Source of the DNA: Cladorhizidae sp. MBARI D1340-BT2 | Taxonomy: Eukaryota; Porifera; Demospongiae; Poecilosclerida; Cladorhizidae | Assembly: GCA_028752905.1 (NCBI GenBank) | Contig: JAQNBH010000008.1 | Span: forward strand, 2,532,025 to 2,596,024 | DNA: 64,000 nt | Reading direction: 5' to 3' | Shown: in pieces, positions 1 to 11,758 of the stretch | Position numbering within the stretch: position 1 is the first letter of the stretch | Layout of the letters: each line of letters starts with the position of its first letter | The notes under the pieces: generated by a model | Database searches by the model: none | Told to the model about the DNA's origin: nothing | Seen by the model: the letters and a program-made list of their open reading frames with translations, nothing else | Translations under genes and position numbers: made by a program

Positions 1-250
1 CCTTTAGAAATCCAAACTGAGTTGGAGAGATAGATTGTGAGATGAATCCCATAACCTTTGTGTAAATTATCCATTCCATGCAAGAGAAATACAACAGAGA
101 AGGGAGATGGGTCTGTAGTTTCTAACCGATGATTTGTCCCCAGACTGGGGGTGATAACGTGAACACACCGGTCTTTGGGGATTTGAGTTTGAGTTAGACT
201 CAGAGTAAACAGGTGTCTGACAGGCACAAATAATGCAGGAGCGATGGACT
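1..250 (-). pseudogene. LINE (CR1/L2-like) reverse transcriptase, N-terminal part, cut by window edge
   Basis: Read on the minus strand, this stretch gives, across frame breaks, the opening of a non-LTR retrotransposon reverse transcriptase: GPD, then a segment resembling the usual VRHLFTLSL and IP..W...VITP region, then a degenerate YRPISLL block and QFGF near the window start (here seen as NSVWISK with shifted frame). This order is the standard one for CR1/Jockey-type RT fingers. It follows directly on the endonuclease-RT linker at 251-778, so it belongs to the same element. The rest of the RT lies off the left edge. Several frameshifts make this a dead copy. The superfamily call is from remembered motif order, not from a search. 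Confidence 0.6.
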
Positions 251-1560
251 TCAACAATCTCGAACTATCCGGACCGGTGGCCTTAGATATGTATAATTTG
301 GAAAGAGCCAAGTAAACATGTCAGATATGTGAATTTTGGCACGAGTGGATGATGGTGATATAGTTTCCAATGGAGGAAGAAGATATGAACTTGTGGGTAT
401 GTACTGAATGAAAATATTGATTTGCCTTTGCCTTTCCAGATGTTGCACAAATGATATCCATGAACAGAGTAGGAGCAATAGAGTTGTTCTTGGTTGTACG
501 ATTGATATAACTATAGCACTTTGAAAGGAGAAGTTGTTTATCAGATTAGTTTCGAAAGCTGATTTAGTGTTTAAGATTGAGGAGTTAACAATCTCTTCAA
601 AAGTATGAAGCTTCAGCAGGTTACTTGGGGAAGGATGCAAATTGCATTTCCTTTTCAGTGAATTGAGGCAATTTAATTGATGTTCGAGTTCTGGAGCAAT
701 CCTTTGGTGCGATCTTAGCCTGACCTTTGGAATAAAAAGATTCATTGCCTGACTCAGGATCTCTTTAAATGCCTCCATGCTTTTTCAATCACACTCGAGT
801 TATCGGCATCCAGGAGATAAGAACAGAGGCCATGAAGATCTTCTTTAGAATAATCAAATACAAGCATGGATTGAAATTTGAAGGGCTTAGCAGAATTACA
901 AGAGATTACAAGAGATGTAAAAGGAAATAACATAGTGGTCAGAAAAGATCGGACAAGAATCAACAGATGGACCAGAAATCAGCAAATCTGAGTTCGTAAA
1001 AACTAGATCAGAACATTTCCTTTGACATCGGTTGGCATATCAATGAGATCGTGTTCAAACACAAATCCACAAAAGAGATTTAATAGCAGTTAGGGCAGCC
1101 CAGCAGACATCTGGTACATTGAAATCATCTAGTAAAACAATAAGATCTGAAGTGTGAATTAATTGGATTAAATAACTTAGAAGAAAGTGAGTGTAGGTTA
1201 AATCGGAGTTTGGAGGAACATAAAGTGCACACAAAGTAACCACAGGGTGATAACAAATGCTAATAGTGATAATACCAATATCCCACCTCCACGACTGCCA
1301 CGATCCTTACGGAAAATAGTATAATTGATAGGGAGAATTTCATTGTCATAGATGGTCTTAGTAAAAGACTCGGTGATGCAGATTATGTCATAAGTAGATG
1401 AACATATAAAAGTTTGTAGAGAAGTAAGTTTGCTAACTATACTACGTGCATTGAATAGACAGGTTTTTAAACTGCCTATATAGTCAAGAAGGTTGTGGAT
1501 TTGAATGCAGACATGTTGAAGACTGCATATCAAGAGGCTGGGAATTGTCACAATAAGGGA
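251..1560 (-). pseudogene. LINE (CR1/L2-like) ORF2: APE-type endonuclease and linker to RT, frameshifted
   Basis: Three minus-strand frames form one decayed ORF2. At 1,198-1,551 the endonuclease start is visible as FNARSIVSKL, IICITES, and RKDRGSRGGGILV, the usual order in an apurinic-like endonuclease. At 1,055-1,243 come CALYVPPNS and LIVLLDDFNVPD, where the canonical catalytic motif is GDFN, so the first residue is changed. At 754-963 comes a segment with VFDYSKEDLHGLCSYL, the usual end of this domain in CR1/L2-like elements. At 251-778 is the helical linker leading into RT. At least three frame breaks separate the pieces. The protein would nick target DNA and prime reverse transcription; this copy cannot. 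The order shows minus orientation with the 5' end to the right. Confidence 0.75.
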
Positions 1561-2475
1561 GTTTAGATGGAAACGATTCAGTACAAGGACAAGAATTTGA
1601 GGTTGGAGGTGGTGAAAGTGCTAAGTGAGGATTAATTTATCCCCTTGATATTTATAATTACCACGAATCTTCTACTCAAACCTGATAGCAAGAGAGACCA
1701 CCTTTCCTTTAACAAAGCAGAATCCTTTCGCCTTTCAGAAAGTGATAGATCCGGCTTGATTGAATACCGGTGCTCGAGGACATTTCTTCTGGATAGAATG
1801 CAGAGGTGCAGGTCAACTTGACCAGGATGGGTCATTGACGGTTGAAGTTTTGTTGGAAACGACCCAGACGAAAGTGGTCCCTGATTGAATCTGACTTGAA
1901 GGAGGGGTCAATACCAGAGAGAACTGATGAGATTACTGTGGTGTCACCTTGATAACGAGAGTATCAGGATTTATCACTTGAAGACTCCTAAACACCAAGA
2001 AGAATCAGATTGAATCTTGTCTCCGACGAGTCAGTCTGGTGCTTCTTCTTTGCATGGCTTTTGCCACTGTCAGTAGCAAGGACACCATTTAGGCTTGGCA
2101 CTGTGTCATTTCCAGTAGCAGCAATGTTGAAATAACTAATCTTTTGTTTTTGAGACTGTATGCTTGAACTTAGATGGAAGACAGGTGTATAGGTCATAAA
2201 CACTGGAGACCTTGAGCAATGCTCTTCCTCGGATAGCTTAATCATCATTTCTTCCGGCGACAGTGTGGGCAGGAGAAAGGTGCACTGGAGTTGCTTATAG
2301 CAGTGAATCTTGATGGAGACAAACCAGCACAGCGACGATGACCCGTTCCTAGGAACCGTTACAAAAAAATGGACTCAGGCACCTTCTGCTGCTTGGTGGT
2401 TTTCTCAATTATTTTTTCTTCACAGATAGGGCAAACTCTCTGTTTCTCGCTAGTAGTCGCAGCTAGGGTTTACAG
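1561..2475 (-). pseudogene. LINE ORF1 with PHD-like zinc finger, decayed
   Basis: Upstream of the endonuclease on the same strand. Near 2,270-2,450 the minus strand reads CPICEE, then WxHR-like RRCAGLS, then CPHCRR, which is the spacing of a PHD-type finger such as those in ORF1 of many CR1-like elements of marine invertebrates. A stop interrupts the finger. An open stretch at 1,988-2,248 continues with a Ser/Thr-rich linker and ends in NLILLGV, a phrase typical of the start of an ORF1 RNA-binding region. Short frames at 1,632-1,835 are probably the rest of ORF1. The element 5' end is near 2,475, where similarity to this pattern stops. Function would be binding of the element RNA. Confidence 0.55.
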
Positions 2476-2639
2476 TTGGCATTAAATGGGATTCATCCTT
2501 GTTGGGTGTCATCCCTACTCAAATTGACAACCAGCAATGTTGTTACTCTGGAAATTGGTCAAGATATAAAGTCGATAATCAGCAGCCAACTAGACCCACC
2601 TCACACAACACAACTTCAACAACTCCTCGACGAACGACC

Positions 2640-4140
2640 ACGATTTAACCACCAGGAAGACAATGCTCTCCTCAGCAGCTGAGCTTCAGATCATAAACAA
2701 AGCTAACCTCAGCCTCCTTGGTTCACCATTAGGTACCTTGGAAGCCATCTCGAATGTAAGATTAATGTCTTGAGTGAAAGACTGCCATTCCTACGAGCTC
2801 AAAGTACCCTCCTTCATTCATTAGCCACCCCCAGACTCCTGCATTTGGTACAGCACCTTGTTTCCTCTCAAGCAAGCTGCAGGTTTATTTAGAGAAACTG
2901 AGTTCCGTCACCGATAATCACCTCCATCAAACAAACTTCCTGTCAATTTTTAGGGGTTTGAAGATTCGGAAGTGCAATTCAGCTGGCAATTTCTGCCTAT
3001 CCCTAGCTGCCGGCTCCTCCAACTTGATTCACCACACAAGTCAAGATACATATGTTCACCGCTTTTTCTGAGTGAAGCTCTTTCTATCTTGCCAAGAATC
3101 ACCCCTCTTGTCATGAACCCGTCAGAAATTGTGGGTTCTTTACAAGTCCGTGTTACTGCTACTGCCTTGATGATTGATGCACCAGATGAGGTCCTCTTGC
3201 ATGAACAGAAACAGGTGCTTAGTTAGATGCAGTACCTGTTCCATCTGTGTCTCTGTTTGGAGGACAGTACAGTATGCATTGCTGTGGGCCTACGTCTAGG
3301 AACTCCCATGTCATCCCCACAAGTGACCCCACTGTAGTATGCATTGCTGTGGGCCTACGCCTAGGAACACCCCTGTGTCATCCCGACAAGTGCCCCCACT
3401 GTAGTATGCATTGCTGTGGGCCTACGTCTAGGAACTCCCGTGTCATCCCACAAGTGCCACCACTGTAGTATGCATTGCTGTGGGCCTACGTCTAGGAACT
3501 CCCGGGCAAGTGTCACCACTGTAGTATGCATTGCTGTGGGCCTACGTCTAGGAACTCCCAGGTCATCCCACAAGTGCCCTGTAGTGCAGTGCACATTGTT
3601 GTGGGCCCACGCCTAGGAACTCCCGTGTCATCCCACAAGTGCCACCAGTGTGGAGCTGAAGTTGATGGTCTCGCAACACATGGTCTCATCTATAGGTGGA
3701 GTGCTGGGTGCCATTCACATACCAATGACATAGTCCATTACCCATTGACACTGTCAGGGTCTCTTCCAGATTGGAACCTTCTGATCTTCACAGATCTGTT
3801 GGCAAAAGACCTGATGGTGCGAGTTTAGTGCCTTTCAAGAAAAGTGTTTGTATGGGATGCTACTTGTCCAATACATTTGCTCACTCTTATAAGGCTCAAG
3901 TGACCAGTGGTGATGGTGCAGTGGTTAAGAAGGAAGATCTCACCTGGAAATCAGCCACCATTTCATTCCCATTAAAGTTGAAACTTCGGGAGTTTTGGAA
4001 CTCGAGACACGGTAATTTGTGAAGGAGTTGAGAAGACATGCTCCATGGTACACAGGAGAGAACAATTCAAGGCAGATCTCCTTCACCTTCAACATATCAA
4101 ACTGGCCAATGAGGCGGCAGTTCTGGGATCCCTCTAGCAT
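2640..4140 (+). pseudogene. Non-LTR-like retroelement, RT C-terminal region and restriction-like nuclease domain, decayed
   Basis: Across several frames the plus strand reads: LSLLGSPLG near 2,700; VLSERLPFLRAQ and LATPRLLHLVQ near 2,770-2,860; FRGLKIRKCNSAG near 2,945-2,985; AVGLRLGTP from about 3,285; HKCHQCGAEVDGLATHGL near 3,632-3,690; and, after a frameshift near 3,775, EPSDLHRSVGKRPDGASLVPF, then SNTFAHSY. I recognise this order from a retroelement family common in cnidarian, sponge and mollusc genomes, in which a CCHC-like knuckle precedes a PD-(D/E)XK-type nuclease (here GKRPDG). Most of the RT, including its catalytic core, is missing. The copy has many frame breaks and an internal minisatellite. 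It abuts the LINE of opposite orientation at about 2,475. Confidence 0.65.
3270..3650 (+). repeat. Tandem array of about six 54-67-bp units inside a retroelement ORF
   Basis: The phrase GTAGTATGCATTGCTGTGGG recurs near 3,273, 3,336, 3,402, 3,466, 3,520 and, changed, 3,584, each time followed by the coding sequence for AVGLRLGTP and a HKC-type cysteine region. The last unit runs into CGAEVDG of the nuclease domain, so the array grew from the codons just before the zinc knuckle. Unit lengths vary and are not multiples of three throughout, so the reading frame is not kept. Confidence 0.85.
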
Positions 4141-4763
4141 GTTTATAAAGTATATACCTTTCTGTGTTTCATAGCCTCAGAATTTCATCTGGAATTCAAC
4201 AATCTTAGAATATATATCATCTCAATTCACATAGGATTTGTGAGTTAAGTCTTCACCTCCTTCATTTTTCCCCATCGGGAGCTAACTCAATCTCACAGGA
4301 AGAATGGCTCTGCTATACTAGTAGTGGATGGAATGTTTAGAGTTAGAGCTGAAATAAAATGTGGACAATGAGCAAAGATATTCATGCAGGTCATTTTCAA
4401 CAAAAACAAAACATAAAAAAAAAAGGTTTTCGTAACTTGTCATTCTGGATTGAACCGTCACAGACTGACTTGAACTAGTAATTATCAGTAAAAAGAGCAT
4501 GATGCCTACCACCAAGAATTTCTCTCGGACGAGAACTGGGGTAACCAATGAAGCTTTGGACTTTGAACTTTGAGTGCCATTTTCATATTATGCGCGCAAT
4601 AATTGTTGGTTTGAACACGTGAGAAGTGTGGGAAGAAGCGACTGCCACGGTGTAACGAACGGGCTTGGAGAGTGTGTAGGCTGCTAGTAGGCTTGTTGTG
4701 TGGTTAGGGCTGCACCAGTGAACTGGTTGTTGTTTGTGCGCCCTTAGGAGAGGAGAGAGGGTA
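4141..4763 (+). promoter_or_regulatory. Upstream region of the PUR gene; 5' UTR and presumed promoter
   Basis: No coding pattern is visible here. It is unique sequence between the end of the retroelement and the start codon at 4,764. It has a CACGTG E-box near 4,616, GC-rich spots such as TGCGCGC near 4,590, and no convincing TATA box at a useful distance. Promoter function is inferred only from position. Confidence 0.35.
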
Positions 4764-4836
4764 ATGGCAAGCCGTGGAAGACGCGGACCTCAGAAGTCCA
4801 GGCAGCGGGGTAGTTCCTACCAGCCTCGGGACAAAG
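4764..4836 (+). CDS. PURA: PUR-alpha/beta-like protein, exon 1
   Basis: First coding exon of a four-exon gene for a PUR-family single-stranded DNA/RNA-binding protein, which in animals acts in the nucleus and in neuronal or germ-line RNA transport. The exon encodes MASRGRRGPQKSRQ and ends ...QPRDK plus one base before a GTACCT donor. The Arg/Gly/Lys-rich disordered start suits the family, whose N-termini vary. The ATG was chosen because its phase-1 donor joins exactly with the phase-1 acceptor at 5,059 to restore a Glu codon, and because upstream sequence is not open. Intron 1 is 222 bp. Total predicted protein is 277 residues, against about 310-320 for vertebrate PURA/PURB. The N-terminus is the least certain part. 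Confidence 0.7.
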
Positions 4837-5058
4837 GTACCTAAGCTAAATGCTAAATGCACTACTTCTCGCTGTATATACACCTATCGAATAACTAGTT
4901 TAGCCCTTCAATGTTGGTGTCATTGCTATGGCAATGTTGTCATGGTGAAATGCCAGTGCTGGGTCCCTTTTTATGTAGATATGTGTATGTATAGTGTGTT
5001 TGTATGTATAGGGGTTGGCTGGTTTTGCACACCTTGTTCTTGTTTGGTATTACTGCAG

Positions 5059-5302
5059 AGTCTGCAACTGTGGATAGCAGAGAAATGGCTTTGGAAGAGA
5101 AGACTATAACAATTGAGCTCAAGTCTAACGACCAAGGATTGTTTTTTAGGTTCATTGAGTTTCAGTCCGACCAGCACAGGGGGCGAATAATCATGACAGC
5201 AGAAAAAGCCAGAGAATTTCGCTCCGTTCTCAATGAGTTTGTAGCTGAATATGAGCGGTTGCCAGAAGAAGAAAAAGTCACAGGGTCCGAGAGGCTCAAA
5301 AC
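5059..5302 (+). CDS. PURA: PUR-alpha/beta-like protein, exon 2 (PUR repeat I)
   Basis: Residues about 25-106. The segment ITIELKSNDQGLFFRFIE followed by RGRIIMTAEKAREFRSVL and FVAEYERLP has the strand-strand-strand-helix pattern of a PUR repeat, with the N-x-x-G-x-F signature as NDQGLF. A Glu/Lys linker then leads to SERLKT, matching the start of repeat II in animal PUR proteins. The acceptor is CTGCAG at 5,053-5,058. The donor is AC|GTGCGT at 5,303 (phase 2). A second donor four bases on (C|GTACTA) is possible, but then repeat II would lose its first strand. The exon lies outside the duplicated arms, so no second copy is seen in the window. Confidence 0.88.
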
Positions 5303-5442
5303 GTGCGTACTAGTACTAGTTCAGAGATGTGTTCATTTCATGTTTGTATTGTTGGTGGCTAGCATTTCCCTTGGTCATAAGTCAAACCTGCATGCTAAGT
5401 AGCCACGGTGAAAAATATATACTTGAAGTAGGGTTTCATTTA

Positions 5443-5632
5443 GGGGGGGGGGGGGGGGGGGGGGTGGTGGATGCCCCCCCCCCTTGGAACCTTTGTGGCC
5501 CCCCACCCCCCCCCCCCCCCTTGGAAATTGTATTATTAAAATTCATCTTTGTCACATCTTTAACCATCATGCCCCCCCCCCCTCAAAATCCAGATTCCTC
5601 CAGTTGCCCCCCCCCCCCTTGGACAATTTTCT
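5443..5632. repeat. Cluster of long G and C homopolymers
   Basis: A run of 22 G at 5,443-5,464 is followed within 170 bases by four C-rich runs near 5,475, 5,503-5,520, 5,572 and 5,607. The C-runs are each followed by TTGGA or similar, so this is a small degenerate tandem repeat (about 45-90 bp period) and possibly part of a MITE. The G run could pair with the C runs or form quadruplexes. Proline-rich open frames here are by-products. Confidence 0.75.
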
Positions 5633-5639
5633 AAATGAA

Positions 5640-8600
5640 ACCCTGAGTGTTCAGTTCTGTACAATAGTTCTGTACAATAGAAGGATTGCCGTGTTTGAGC
5701 CCTTCCACTTTAACCCTGGGATTATCTTTAACTTGGCTATGCTCACTCACCGTGTAGTGATAGACAGCCTCTGTATTATCTTGGGCAGGAGCCATCTGAT
5801 TACTGTGATCAAGCGAATGCTCGCATGTTATGGATAAGGCATGGGATCGAGTGGAACATTTGGGGGGGTCGGGGGAGGGATGTTGACCAATATGAACCCC
5901 TCTGTCTGGGAAATAAAGGGAAACCAGTAGCATCCTGAACCATTAGATTGAAGGATGGAGTCCCTCCAGTGGTAGTTTTGCACATAAGGAGGAATAGTTG
6001 CAGGAATGGCAGAGAGAGTGAATGCTGTTGCATATCGTGTCGCACGCTAACTGATATCTGATATGGTCACCATCTGCTCTGTACTTGGTTTGCCAACTAG
6101 TATAGCCATGTGGGCCACTTACCTTATGTTCAGTTACAGAACACCGATTGGGTAGGAAAGTTTGTATGGTGTATGTATCTACTGTGTATATTTGTTCACT
6201 ATATATTTGTTCACTGAATGTTCACCGTAAAAAAAATTATAATGGGTCACCCCTTAAATTAAATGGGGTTACTTTAAACTGGAAATGGTCGTTATAAAGA
6301 AGATGGGGGGGGGGGGGGGGGGGGGGGGGAAAGCAGATTCAAAGGAAAACTGACTTCACAGGCAAGTGAGAATGATCTGCATGGTTAATAGCTGACTAGG
6401 AAAGATGCTGGAGTTCCATTCTGACATAGCTACTCAATTCAGCAACATGCTGTAGCCATCCTTTTTGTTATATATATATAATGCAGAAATATTGTTAACG
6501 TATTACGACAGTCTATTGACAAAGAGAACAATTACTGTAAATCCTTTCTTTCCCCCCCCCCCCCTTTTTTTTAACTTGAGCATCCTTTGTTTCAACTTCT
6601 ATAACATTTTTTATGTCCATGAATGAGAAGACGAGTAGTAAACATCCAATATGTACCGACAAGTTGTTTCATACTAGTTTCAGCTCTCTCAAAACGATGA
6701 ATGATCAGATCACTGTTCTTGCTGAGTTTGGAGTTAACTTCCATGTTTAGCACGTCTGGTTTTACTTAGCGCAGAGCAATATGCCTTTTTTGAAAACTCA
6801 AGCGATGCAACTGCTTGCTTAACTTCTTCATGGCAGCTGCGTTGCCCGAGGGACCAGCGTACATGCTGTTTTGGCGCGAAGCTCAAGATTGCAGTAGTTT
6901 ATACGTGCCACGTCCTTTCCTCCAGTTCCTCTTCAACATGCTGATTGGCTGCTTCAACTACCGAAGCATCTTTCTCTAACCGCTGCTTGCCGAGATCAGA
7001 CAAGTAAGGTTTGGGTGTTTGTGTGGAAGTGGAAGGAGCAAGTCAACGATACAATGACATCCTGCATGTCTTGAAGGCATGAATCAGAGTGCGTCATTGG
7101 TACTCACATCACTGCACATGACCACACTTGTAAAATTAACTTCTTATTATTATTTTAGCATTCTAGCTTTATATGTGAAAGCCACCAAAATAAGAGTCCA
7201 CTTATATAGGATTTACAGTACCTTTTGTTCATTACAAGTTTAGTAAACTACATTCTGAGTAGGAACCAGTCCACTGACTGCCTAAAGGCTCGTTCACAAC
7301 AGGACAAGTGTTGACGCTGCATTTAATTTTGTGATGACTGGAATAGAACAGCATTGACACTCGACATGTGACCATCCTTTAGCCTGGCTCTGTGGGGACG
7401 TAGCTAAAGTCAGTTAAACTCTAGTTCATAAATTATATCATGTAGAGCATGCTATTGTACACACTACCAAATCCCCGAATGTTTCCCTGATGAATCTTGT
7501 TGTTAGTCACATCTATGAATATTTACACTAATTTTTAAAAAATCCCACTATGCGGTATGTCCATCATGAAACTGACAGCAAAATTAGACACAAATGCTCT
7601 AGTACACCAGACAATTGAGCACAGACTTTATTGGTGTTTTTCTTCTTTTATAGCTACAACTTTTTTGTCAAGAATAAACTTTTCAAACTCATATCATTAG
7701 AATGCAAAAATAATAAGCTGCAGTTTGATTATAAGACATTGAGGTAGTAAACAAAAGATATGCATCGCTACATCGTGCTATCTACAACAAGAAATTCATC
7801 AGGAGCGAACTCTTTCTCAATTCTGAAGAGCTGCCAGAAACGGGAAGGCTAGGAGGAGACTGTTCATGGTGTCAGTTGCGATCATCAGCCATTTTTAGAT
7901 ATTTCGCTCGCTCGCCCCCTCAAGCTGGAAGTAAAGCTTATAATGTTATACCGATAGAGCAGTCTACTGTGGGATGTGCAGATTTAAAAAAAATCTGATG
8001 TTTAGCAACATCAGTTCATAATTGTCTGTGTGTGGGTGAACAATATCCAAGTTTTCATCTCTAGGTGTTTGTGGTAGTATCAATTAACCCACCTGTGCTA
8101 GAGCAGCAGTGATACTAGGAGCTGAAAGTCCTTGTGTGTGGAAGAGGCGAAATGTGACCACCTCTTCATGTTGCATACACAGTACCATTTCTGTGTTGAG
8201 TGGGCATAATTAAGATGGGTGACTGGTGTGGGATACATTGGTATTGCATTTCATAACATAATACAACTCTCACATTCCACTTATAGTGTATTGCTTCTTT
8301 GCTTGCCGATAGAAACGCAAGGCATTGTGGGGGAGAAATATCCTTTTTGTTGTAGTTTATGGGTACACTCAAATAGAATAAATATTATGGGTGGTTATTT
8401 AGAAAGAGATGAACGATTTTTCATCTCACAAAGAATAGGAGCGACGAATGTATGATAAACAACTAAGGCAATAGAAAGAAGAAATAACAGAAGAATTAAA
8501 AAATCTCTAGTTATGTGAATTGAGTCCCTTATGTTATGAAGCGGTATCCCATATTTGAAACAGACACATGAATGGTTGCTAAGGAGAACACAAAGTCATC

Positions 8601-9100
8601 CAAAGAGATGGCCAGTCGGAATGGACCCCTGTCAAGGGTAGATGCACATGATAGAGTAGCGTATTGTCTAATGACAAACAGAGGCTAAGAAGCTTGAGCA
8701 TGGCCAGCACAATGGAGCTGTGTTTGAGAACAACATCCCACATCCTGTGGACTTACTCGGGTCAAACCTTTTCTGCAGCCTTATTACAATGCTGAGCACT
8801 GGGAATCACTGTAGCTATTAGTACTGACCTGTACCACACTTTTTAACTTGCACACTCTCCTGACTCGATGGCCTATACACTATCCTTATTATTTTAGATT
8901 TTCACCTTACTGATGAGAGTTTGTGTGTTAGGTTTTACTAGCATAGATGTGAGTTTTATGCATCTCTAAAATTTATTTTGTTTTGCATTTTCAGCCCCAC
9001 TCATCCCAGAATGAATGGGAAATGGATGATGGGAAATAGGTGATGCGGGTGAAAAGTATTATTGTTTGGCTACCGGAGTTATGTGCAGCATTGCAATGTT
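5640..9100. other. Intronic stretch without recognised genes
   Basis: No protein family or RNA gene was recognised. It contains a tract of 25 G at 6,305-6,329, a C/T tract near 6,553-6,572, and short AT microsatellites. On the minus strand, 6,890-7,010 reads a short charged frame containing SDLGKQRLEKDASVVEAANQ and 6,770-6,880 another containing EVKQAVASLEFSKKAY; they may be a decayed coding remnant but match nothing I know. Confidence 0.5.
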
Positions 9101-9490
9101 TTATGGCCACTCTTTAGGGCCAGTAGCGGATGTGCAGATTTCACATTCTCCACGATAGCAGATATGCCAGCACAAAGATCGAAATTTAATTGCCAGTACT
9201 AAAAAGCTTCGCTAGAGTTTGCACGGTGAAATTCAACTGGTTGCTGAGAGGAGAAGTTTATAAGTGCCAAGTGTTGTCGTCTTCGACAAAAAGGAAAATA
9301 ATAAAAAAGTGAATAGCTACAGTATATAGCTAGCTGTAGCTGAAGGCAGCGTGCATGTGGAAGTGCTCTGAGAGAACACGATTACCTGCCTGGTACCAGA
9401 GCTTAGAAGACCGAGGTGATCATCTAGCTAAAATGACTGCTGTGGTCTTGGGCCTAAACGCTAGTGTTCAAAAAAATAATAGTAATCTAG
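9100..9490 (+). repeat. Dispersed repeat D, copy 1
   Basis: Diverged direct similarity to 58,500-58,960: shared blocks include the stretch around GTTGCTGA..AG, AAGTG.CAAG.GTTGTCGTC, CTTAGAA, and TGGGCCTAAACGCTA versus TTGGCCCAAATGCTAA, in the same order. The 3' side of both copies is followed by CTAGCATATCAA. A related end is found near 17,563. Nature unknown; no TIR or ORF seen. Confidence 0.55.
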
Positions 9491-10230
9491 CATATCAATT
9501 GAACCTTGGTATTACTAACTTGAAATGAAACTCAGGTACATGCATGCGTTGATGACTGCTAGTGCATCAGTTAACGTTTGATGACCAGATATAAAATGAA
9601 ATACCTGAATTATCTCTATCTCTGGGTGTGACAAAGTACAGTAAGAGTCTAGGTGCCTTCTTCATCACTTATGAGCCGTATCAGGGAAGTGATGTTGATG
9701 ATAGTAACTAGCTTAACGACAGTGGAAATAACAAAACACTTGGAATAGTTGTTTTTGTTTCCACAGTGGTCATTTTAGCTTTTAACGAGCTTGTACCTCG
9801 ATCTTCAGCCAATGATTTGTTTTGGAGTCCTTCTATGTTATACCTTAGCTGATCAGCTTCAGCTAGCTAGCTAAACATTGTTTGTTTTTTGTCGGAACCA
9901 GACGATGCCTATAAACCTCACTTTGCAGCGACTGATGTGTTTTTCTAATAGAGTAGCATTATATGCAGCCTCTCTAGCAAACCACTTGAGTTAGATTTCA
10001 TCGTGCAAGTTCTAGCATAATTTTTTGGTGTGGCTATCCAGTTGTGTTCTTAGTAGTACAGATATATCTGCTGTCGTTGAGAACGTGAAACTCACATTGG
10101 TGGATACCATGTGCTATAGGCCCTACACGGTTATGGTCAGTGGTGGAGTGGAGAGAGTTGGCAGATTTTTCTCGTCACAATCCTTCAAATATAGAGATTT
10201 CTGCTTGCTACCTCTACCCAACTTAATTAA

Positions 10231-11025
10231 GGGGGTACTCCACGCACGACTGGCTAAAAACGTTGTTGACTTTTGACTGCCCATAACTTTTTTTATAATT
10301 GTTTTGTGTAGATAATTTAATGCTCAACTTGTTGCTTGTTTTATGTGCTTTCCAATGATATATAAAATATCTCTAGAGGCATGTTTTGTCAGAAGATGCA
10401 TGCAGAAACATCCAAGGCAGGACCCTCCTCAGCCCCCACAACTCATTTTTAAAAATCAAAAGCTGTAAATTGGTTTGTAGCTTGTCAAAGCTAACAGCTG
10501 TGATTGGAGTGAAACCATATTGCAATAACTAAAGTGGTTGTTGAATGGCACCGTGCTGTATTACTCTTGCTGTATTTGATTACTCGCTAAAAATTGTGAT
10601 TTGTGACAGTCCATGCTCAAGTGACAGCTCAAACCTTAAGTACCCTCATACCCAACTCAGGTACTTGTGATTGCTAAAAATTGTGATTTGTGACAGTCCA
10701 TGCTCAAGTGACAGCTCAAACCTTAAGTACCCTCATACCCAACTCAGGTACTTGTGATTTTTAGCCCGTAATCAAATACTGGCACGTTGCCATTCAACAA
10801 CCACTTTAGTTATTGCAATATGGTTTCACTCCTGCCTTGGATGTTTCTGCATGACAAAACATGCCTCTAGAGATATTTTATATATCATTGGAAAGCACAT
10901 AGAACAAGCAACAATTTGAGCATAAAATTATCTACACAAAACAATTATAAAAAAAGTTGTGGGCAGTCAAAAGTCAACAACGTTTTTAGCCAGTCTTCCA
11001 TGCTCCCCCCCCCCCCCCCCCCCCC
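10231..11025. mobile_element. TTAA-flanked foldback MITE, about 795 bp
   Basis: Long terminal inverted repeats of about 190 bp: the left arm (10,231-10,425, with CTGGCTAAAAACGTTGTTGA) returns inverted at 10,835-11,004. Ends are GGGGG on the left and a run of 21 C on the right, flanked by TTAATTAA at 10,223-10,230 and TTAA at 11,026-11,029. An inner inverted pair lies at about 10,500-10,556 and 10,778-10,832, and the centre has an 87-bp tandem duplication (10,586-10,672 and 10,673-10,759). No ORF. TTAA targeting fits piggyBac- or Kolobok-mobilised elements. Confidence 0.8.
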
Positions 11026-11203
11026 TTAATAGCTTTAATTACCACCATCAAGCCTTGATGCTTTCAAATCTCCCTAGATAGACCTACACATGCTGAGGCC
11101 GCAGTACTTTATTCCCAAGATTACATGTACTGAGGCCACAGCATTTTATTTTCATGGACTCTAGGCTACAGTATTTTTTTCTCGAAAGACTCTATATATA
11201 TAT

Positions 11204-11758
11204 GATACGATCTGAGAAAAGGGCCCACTTAGCCCAAAAACTGATTTTGCACTAGGACCTGAAATAGCTACCAAGATTATGAATCATGATATTTCATAAA
11301 TTATCTCATAGGCATCTTGGGTCATTGCTCTATCTTTCTGCAAAGTTTCAAGGCCAAGAAGCGCTTGCTTCTATCCAAGCGAGCAGTTAGAAAAAGCTTA
11401 AAAAATAGAGAAGCCATGCAAAGCTACTGCATACACGGAATGATAATACGGGCATGCGGGAATTTCTCTTCAGTTTCCGTAGGAACCTAAATAAACTGCA
11501 TAGAGATTGAAAATGTGACGTCAACCATCTGTGACTCAGAGTTTCGGGTAAAAACACAAGGGAAATTTCAATACGCGTTTCCTTGTTTTGAGGGCATTGT
11601 GAAGAATGAAAGCAAAACTGCATAACTTTGGAATGGCATTAGATCAAGGCACAATGCCATTAGCATTCCACTTAGCTATCCTTGCACTTTAACCTCACGC
11701 CAACAATGCATTTTTTTTGTTTTTGTTTTTTGTGAAGTCCCTTTTGTCAGATCCTATC
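11204..11758 (+). mobile_element. MITE family A, copy 1 (about 555 bp)
   Basis: Imperfect terminal inverted repeats: GATACGATCTGAGAAAAGGG at the left and, as reverse complement of the right end, GATAGGATCTGACAAAAGGG. The body matches 33,638-33,899 and 37,218-37,480, which is a second copy split by a retroelement. No transposase. An open frame at 11,387-11,623 is not supported by the other copy. Confidence 0.75.

Noticed and set aside
5329..5634. Proline-rich protein
   Set aside because: It is read through poly-C runs of uncertain length just after PUR exon 2; no family and no splice support.
5640..6045. Minus-strand frames with CKTTTGGTPSF and SLPRPPQMFHS
   Set aside because: No recognisable family and no supporting neighbour; left as noncoding.
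6770..7010. Possible decayed coding remnant on the minus strand
   Set aside because: Some codon-like composition but several stops and no family match.
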